Part shown: one piece after another, positions 6,939 to 9,857 of the stretch | How positions within the stretch are numbered: position 1 is the first letter of the stretch | Layout: every line of letters starts with the position of its first letter | From: JAWLHJ01 sp040904945 | GTDB taxonomy: Bacteria; Gemmatimonadota; Gemmatimonadetes; Longimicrobiales; Gaopeijiaceae | NCBI GenBank assembly: GCA_040904945.1 | Contig: JBBDSM010000042.1 | Span: 1 to 9,857 of the forward strand | Direction of reading: 5' to 3' | DNA length: 9,857 nt | The notes under the pieces: model-generated | The model's database searches: none | What the model saw: the letters and a program-made list of their open reading frames with translations, nothing else | What the model was told of the DNA's origin: nothing | Position numbers and translations under genes: made by a program

Positions 6939-7564
6939 GCCCGAGCGAGAGAGCGCCGGGCTCCACGACGAGACCCGGCGTCGTGGGCGTCGTGCCCGCG
7001 TCCGGAGCCTCGTCCCGCATGGGCAGGCCGAAGGGGCTGCTCCGCCTGGACGGGCGGACGTTCACGCGCCGTGTCGTCGAGGCGCTCGTGGAGGGCGGGT
7101 GCGACCGGGTGCTGGTCGTCGTGCGCGCCGGCGACGAGGCGATCGCCGGTGAGGTACGCACGGCGGGGGCCGAGGTTCTCGAGAACCCGGATCCGGGCGA
7201 CGGACCGATCACCTCGCTCCGCCTCGCCCTCACGCACCTCACGAACGACGTCGGCTGGGTCGTCTGGCTCCCACTCGATCATCCGAAGGTGCAGCCGGGA
7301 ACCGTGCGAGCGCTGATCGAGGCGAAGCCTCCCGTGCTCGCGCTACCCGTGCACCGGGGTCAACGCGGACACCCGGCGGTGTTCGGGCGAGCCGTCTTCG
7401 CCGAGCTGCTCGACCCCGACCTGGCGGGCGGCGCCCGCACGGTGGTGCACCGCCACCTCGACGCCGGCACCGCGCTCCTCCTGGAGACCGACGACCCTGG
7501 AGTTCTCGTGGACGTCGACACCCCCGAGGAGTACGAGGCGCTCGTCCGGGACGACGCCCGATGA
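6935..7564 (+). CDS. mocA: MocA-like molybdopterin cytidylyltransferase (MobA-like NTP transferase)
   Basis: This 209-residue protein is a MobA-like nucleotidyltransferase. The nucleotide-binding signature is GVVPASGASSRMGRPKGLL (18-36), a variant of LAAGxSxRMGxxK. It is followed by NPDPGDGPITSLRLAL (84-99), a D-x-P metal-binding segment LPLDHPKV (112-119), RGHPAVF (144-150) and VDVDTPEEY (192-200). The GHP and D-V-D-TPEEY segments and the xdhC neighbours favour MocA, which transfers CMP from CTP to Mo-molybdopterin to make the cytosine dinucleotide cofactor of xanthine dehydrogenase-type enzymes. MobA (GMP transfer) or another small nucleotidyltransferase is the alternative; sequence alone does not settle CTP against GTP. 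The first 16 or so residues are a non-conserved extension. The start ATG overlaps the fadJ stop by four bases (6935-6938) and has no good Shine-Dalgarno, so translation is probably coupled. Its own stop overlaps the next start in the same way. Confidence 0.85.
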   Translation: MSPSERAPGSTTRPGVVGVVPASGASSRMGRPKGLLRLDGRTFTRRVVEALVEGGCDRVLVVVRAGDEAIAGEVRTAGAEVLENPDPGDGPITSLRLALTHLTNDVGWVVWLPLDHPKVQPGTVRALIEAKPPVLALPVHRGQRGHPAVFGRAVFAELLDPDLAGGARTVVHRHLDAGTALLLETDDPGVLVDVDTPEEYEALVRDDAR

Positions 7565-8448
7565 GCAGGGCAGACCTCGAGGCGGCGAAGGCGGCGCGCC
7601 TCCTGATCGACACCTCGGAGGCTGGCGGCAGCGCGGCCGTCGCCCTCGTGGTGGGCGCGCCCGGCGGCCATCCCATGCTCGGGCAGCGTGTGGGGCTGAC
7701 CCGTGTGGGCGACGAGGAGCGCACGCACGGCGCCGAGCGGGCCATCACCCCGGCGCTGATCGCCCTACTGAGGGAGGCGCTCGACGATCCACGGGCCGGG
7801 GACGGGCTCCACGCCGTGGAGCTCCCGTCCGAGCCGGGTGCGCGCCCGCTCGCCACCAGCGCGGCCGACGACGACGCGCCGGCCACCCTGGAAGTCTACC
7901 TCGAACTCCGGCGCCCCGTACTCGAGCTGGTCATTGTCGGAGCCGGGCACATCGCCCGACCGCTCTCCCGCACCGGTGCGTCCCTGGGCTTCCGGGTCTC
8001 GGTGCTCGACGACCGGCCGGACTTCGCCACCCGCGAGCGCTTCCCCGAGGCGGAGCGGCTTCTGCGCGCCGACTTCGACGACCCGTTCCGTGACGTGCCC
8101 ATGCACGAGCGCACCCACATCGTGCTGGTCACGCGGGGCCACAAGTACGATTACGCCTGTCTCGTACGGGCGCTGCGTATGGACCCACCTCCCGCGTATA
8201 TCGGTATGATCGGAAGCCGGCGAAGGGTGCGAGCGACCTACGTGCAGCTGCTCGACGACGGCATCGACCGGTCGCTGCTCGGGCGCATCCATGCTCCCGT
8301 GGGCCTCGACATCGGCGCCGAAACGCCGGAAGAGATCGCAGTCGCGGTCGCCGCGGAGCTCGTGCTCATGCGGCGGGGCGGATCCGGCCGGCCGCTGAAG
8401 GACGTGGAACGCATCGACGAGCGCTTCTTCAAGGAGGAGCAGAAATGA
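7561..8448 (+). CDS. xdhC: XdhC-family protein with C-terminal Rossmann domain
   Basis: XdhC-type proteins bind the matured molybdenum cofactor and deliver it to xanthine dehydrogenase-like hydroxylases. In this 295-residue protein the XdhC C-terminal Rossmann domain is clear: LVIVGAGHIARPL (123-135), VSVLDDRPDF (147-156), HIVLVTRGHKYDYACLVRAL (186-205), YIGMIGSRRR (213-222) and IHAPVGLDIGAETPEEIAVA (243-262). The N-terminal 120 residues look like a decayed XdhC/CoxI domain: GGHPMLGQRV (35-44) stands where GSTPRKxGARM is expected, and neither the GGGC nor the CGG motif remains. Both motifs are present in the separate protein encoded next (8480-8842). The ATG at 7561 overlaps the mocA stop (ATGA, 7561-7564). 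The last codons contain AAGGAGG (8431-8437), a strong Shine-Dalgarno serving whatever starts at 8445. I am confident of the family; the exact partner enzyme is unknown because no hydroxylase subunits are in the window. Confidence 0.9.
   Translation: MSRADLEAAKAARLLIDTSEAGGSAAVALVVGAPGGHPMLGQRVGLTRVGDEERTHGAERAITPALIALLREALDDPRAGDGLHAVELPSEPGARPLATSAADDDAPATLEVYLELRRPVLELVIVGAGHIARPLSRTGASLGFRVSVLDDRPDFATRERFPEAERLLRADFDDPFRDVPMHERTHIVLVTRGHKYDYACLVRALRMDPPPAYIGMIGSRRRVRATYVQLLDDGIDRSLLGRIHAPVGLDIGAETPEEIAVAVAAELVLMRRGGSGRPLKDVERIDERFFKEEQK
8431..8437 (+). promoter_or_regulatory. Consensus Shine-Dalgarno (AAGGAGG) inside the end of xdhC
   Basis: AAGGAGG, matching the anti-Shine-Dalgarno of 16S rRNA, ends seven bases before the ATG at 8445 and 42 bases before the ATG at 8480. 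It is therefore correctly placed for the 12-codon ORF at 8445 and too far from the XdhC/CoxI start. It also encodes Lys-Glu-Glu near the xdhC C-terminus, so coincidence with a charged tail is possible. Confidence 0.5.
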
Positions 8449-8483
8449 CGGAACGGAGCCAACACGTGGAGCCGCAGGCATGA
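8445..8483 (+). CDS. 12-codon bridging mini-ORF (coupling element)
   Basis: ATG 8445 overlaps the xdhC stop as ATGA (8445-8448). The frame stays open for 12 codons (MTERSQHVEPQA) and stops at TGA 8481-8483, which overlaps the next gene's ATG 8480 as another ATGA. It has a consensus Shine-Dalgarno at the best spacing. The peptide has no recognisable function. The arrangement would carry ribosomes across the only gap between genes in the operon. Alternatively the ORF is accidental, or is the remnant of a longer N-terminus of the next gene after an indel. Confidence refers to its being translated. Confidence 0.35.
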   Translation: MTERSQHVEPQA

Positions 8484-8842
8484 CCCATCAGGACGACCGG
8501 GCCCTCGCGGACGCGCTCGCCGATGCCAGCGCCGAAGGACGACCGTGCGCACTGGCCACCATCGTGGCGACGCGTGGCTCCACGCCGAGGAAGGTGGGCG
8601 CGCGCATGTTGGTGGATCCTGACCGCGGGCTGGTCGGCACCGTCGGCGGCGGATGCGGAGAGGCCGAGGTCATCGAGGCCGCGAGCCGCGTCCTGACATC
8701 GGGCGCGCCGGAGCGGGTCCGCGTCGATCTGACCGACGACCTGCTCTCCTGGAGCCCCGCCGTGTGCGGCGGCATCATGGATGTTTTCGTGGAAGCGGTG
8801 CGCGCGACGACGGACGCGGCGGAACGCGCCAGCTCGTCTTGA
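8480..8842 (+). CDS. Stand-alone XdhC/CoxI N-terminal domain protein
   Basis: This 120-residue protein is just the N-terminal XdhC_CoxI domain. It shows ALATIVATRGSTPRKVGARM (24-43), GTVGGGCGEAEVIEAA (53-68, Cys59) and VCGGIMDVFVEA (95-106, Cys96), all hallmark motifs, and then ends without the Rossmann domain that full-length XdhC carries. The preceding gene supplies a Rossmann domain with a degraded N-domain, so the two may together make one functional unit for inserting molybdenum cofactor; this is inference. The start at 8480 has GGAG (8468-8471) eight bases upstream and overlaps the mini-ORF stop. The stop TGA (8840-8842) overlaps the TTG start of the next gene. Small stand-alone CoxI-like proteins of this kind also occur in CO dehydrogenase (cox) clusters, so the target could be a Cox-type rather than an Xdh-type enzyme. 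Confidence 0.9.
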   Translation: MTHQDDRALADALADASAEGRPCALATIVATRGSTPRKVGARMLVDPDRGLVGTVGGGCGEAEVIEAASRVLTSGAPERVRVDLTDDLLSWSPAVCGGIMDVFVEAVRATTDAAERASSS

Positions 8843-9393
8843 CCGAGCCCGGTGGGCGCGTCCGCATCCACTACCGCCGCATCCCCGACCGCGAGCAGAT
8901 CTTCGATCAGCGCGTCGTAGCCGTCGAGCCGGACGGCGCGGTCGTCACCCTCGCCGAATCGGCGCCGATCCCCCACCCGGTCCAGGCGAATGGCGCGGTC
9001 ATCCTCGACCCCGGCGCGCCCGCCGTTTGGCTGACCTTCCCCGGTGTCTGGCACGACATCGGCCGGTTCCACCGCGCCGACGGCACCATGACCGGCTTCT
9101 ACGCGAACATCCTCACGCCGCCCGAGATGGCCGTGGGGGTCTGGCACACGACCGACCTTTTCCTCGACGTCTGGCAGCCCCTGGACGGGCCGCCGTCACT
9201 CCTCGACGAAAACGAGTTCGAGGAGGCGTGTGCCCGGGGACTTCTGGACGGCCCGACGGCAGCGCGGGCCCGGGCCGAAGCCGAGCGGCTCATGACCGCC
9301 GCCCGCGATGGCTCGTGGCCGCCGGAACCCGTCCGCCGTTGGACCCTCGAAGCGTGCCGCGGTCGCCTCGCGGAGTTGGACGGCGGCGGCTGA
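8839..9393 (+). CDS. DUF402 (FomD/Ntdp-type) nucleotide hydrolase-like protein
   Basis: This 184-residue protein carries the DUF402 beta-barrel signature: TGFYANILTPPEMAVG (85-100), TTDLFLDVW (104-112) with Asp106 and Asp110, and SLLDENEFEEACARGLL (120-136) with Asp123 and Glu124. A helical tail follows (about 138-182). Characterised DUF402 members are metal-dependent hydrolases: FomD releases CMP from a cytidylyl phosphonate in fosfomycin synthesis, and staphylococcal Ntdp hydrolyses nucleoside tri- and diphosphates. The substrate here is unknown. The start is inferred to be TTG 8839, which overlaps the preceding stop as TTGA; no ATG or GTG fits before the conserved region, and the ribosome binding site is poor, pointing to coupling. 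It is the last gene of the operon, being followed by minus-strand genes. The link to MocA, which uses CTP to attach CMP, is suggestive only. Confidence 0.82.
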   Translation: MTEPGGRVRIHYRRIPDREQIFDQRVVAVEPDGAVVTLAESAPIPHPVQANGAVILDPGAPAVWLTFPGVWHDIGRFHRADGTMTGFYANILTPPEMAVGVWHTTDLFLDVWQPLDGPPSLLDENEFEEACARGLLDGPTAARARAEAERLMTAARDGSWPPEPVRRWTLEACRGRLAELDGGG

Positions 9394-9453
9394 GCGGCCG
9401 CCCGCCCGCCGAACCGCCGCCATCAGCTCAGGCGCTTCGGAGCGCGTCCCGAC

Positions 9454-9663
9454 TCAGTCGTCGACGCGGTAGGCCGCGCAGAGCCGGTCCATGTCGACGT
9501 GCAGGTGCTTCAGGACGCTCGGGTCCTCACGAATGAAGTCCAGTAGCCGCTCGTAATCGTCGATCCCGCCGGCGGGCACCACGACATGCTCGTCGTGGTA
9601 GTCGCCGTCATCCACGAACAGGAGACGGAGCTTCACCGTCGCGGCTTTGGCCTTCCCGGCCAT
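9454..9663 (-). CDS. Small acidic protein of unknown function
   Basis: This 69-residue protein is not one I recognise. It has a basic, Ala/Lys-rich start, a hydrophobic beta-like strand (VKLRLLFVDDGDYHDEHVVV, 10-29), and a charged helical second half (GIDDYERLLDFIREDPSVL onward) with a single Cys. There is no signal peptide or membrane segment, so it should be cytoplasmic. Support for its being a gene is good: GGAGG (9671-9675 on the minus strand) lies seven bases before the ATG, and that ATG overlaps the stop of the upstream DsbA-like gene by one base (TGATG), indicating a translationally coupled pair. It converges on the DUF402 gene across a 60-base gap. Confidence 0.75.
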   Translation of the reverse strand: MAGKAKAATVKLRLLFVDDGDYHDEHVVVPAGGIDDYERLLDFIREDPSVLKHLHVDMDRLCAAYRVDD

Positions 9664-9857
9664 CAGCTCCCCTCCCCGGGCGTGAGATCTTCGACGGCCT
9701 GCACGATCGACATGAAGTCACCGTTGACGCGCCGCACCTGGCCTCCGGCGTTGACCATCACGGTGGGCGTTCCGCTCACGCCGAGCTGTGCGCCGAGCTC
9801 CATGTTCGCGGTGACCACGTCCGCGAAGCGGTCGCTCTGGAGGCACTCCTCGAAGGC
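9663..9857 (-). CDS. DsbA-like thioredoxin-fold protein, C-terminal part (runs off the window)
   Basis: Reading the reverse strand from base 9857, 64 codons are open to TGA at 9665-9663. The peptide starts AFEECLQSDRFADVV and contains LGVSGTPTVMVN (residues 25-36 of the visible part). The GTPT turn (9762-9773) is the cis-proline loop that faces the active-site disulfide in thioredoxin-fold oxidoreductases. An upstream FxxCL with helical context is typical of the DsbA/BdbD (thioredoxin_4) group, which act in the periplasm. The CxxC active site and any signal peptide would lie beyond the window, so oxidase activity cannot be confirmed. The stop overlaps the ATG of the small downstream gene. Confidence 0.85.
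   Translation of the reverse strand, partial: AFEECLQSDRFADVVTANMELGAQLGVSGTPTVMVNAGGQVRRVNGDFMSIVQAVEDLTPGEGS

Noticed and set aside
8445..8842. Frameshift or sequencing error joining the mini-ORF at 8445 to the XdhC/CoxI protein
   Set aside because: The frames differ, and the domain protein has its own GGAG eight bases before ATG 8480 and already begins at the normal family position, so no missing N-terminus needs explaining. It remains a minor possibility.
9382..9445. Hairpins in the convergent gap (GGCGGCGG with CCGCCGCC; GCGCT with AGCGC) as terminators
   Set aside because: Neither is followed by a T-run on either strand. The first overlaps a run of GGC/CCG triplets and has a 24-base loop. 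Termination here may be rho-dependent, but that cannot be shown.
1..9857. tRNA or rRNA genes, CRISPR arrays, insertion sequences, phage genes, replication origin
   Set aside because: I looked for cloverleaf-like regions, regularly spaced repeats, transposase or integrase motifs and clustered DnaA-box-like sequences and saw none; coding density leaves little room for them.

Overview
The window is a densely packed, very GC-rich stretch of a diderm bacterial chromosome. A lipoprotein-type signal and a membrane-anchored M23 endopeptidase indicate a Gram-negative type envelope. The protein types and the ricT-metG-M23 order make me suspect a Gemmatimonadota-like lineage, but this is inference from general character; no rRNA or other taxonomic marker is present. 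No tRNA, rRNA, CRISPR array, IS element or prophage gene was seen, and no gene-free stretch exceeds 300 bases.

Layout. (1) 1-2509: the possible tail of an upstream gene, then ricT (PSP1-family iron-sulfur regulator of RNA processing) and metG (methionyl-tRNA synthetase), a housekeeping block on the + strand. (2) 2510-3599: a candidate terminator, a good TTGACA/TAGCTT promoter, and a membrane-anchored M23 peptidoglycan endopeptidase. (3) 3600-4599: a second promoter of the same type with an operator-like dyad in its spacer, an unrecognised lipoprotein with a coiled coil and a C-terminal beta domain, and a strong rho-independent terminator. (4) 4600-9393: a five-gene + strand operon: fadJ-like bifunctional beta-oxidation protein, MocA-like molybdopterin cytidylyltransferase, an XdhC protein with the Rossmann domain, a separate short XdhC/CoxI N-domain protein, and a DUF402 (FomD/Ntdp-type) hydrolase. 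(5) 9454-9857: two minus-strand genes converging on that operon, a small acidic hypothetical protein and, upstream of it, the truncated end of a DsbA-like thioredoxin-fold protein.

The fifth region matters because it closes the operon on its 3' side. With the terminator at 4552-4599 on the other side, the whole fadJ-mocA-xdhC-xdhC-DUF402 unit appears to be in view. All its junctions are 4-base ATGA or TTGA overlaps. One of them is bridged by a 12-codon mini-ORF that has the best Shine-Dalgarno sequence in the operon. The unit encodes cofactor synthesis and insertion functions for a molybdenum hydroxylase (xanthine dehydrogenase/CO dehydrogenase family) but none of that enzyme's catalytic subunits, and a beta-oxidation protein without a thiolase. 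The enzyme they serve must lie elsewhere. The most interesting ideas are the XdhC split, in which the cysteine motifs sit in one protein and the Rossmann domain in the other, and the coupling of a CMP-transferring MocA to a DUF402 protein whose relative FomD removes CMP from a conjugate.
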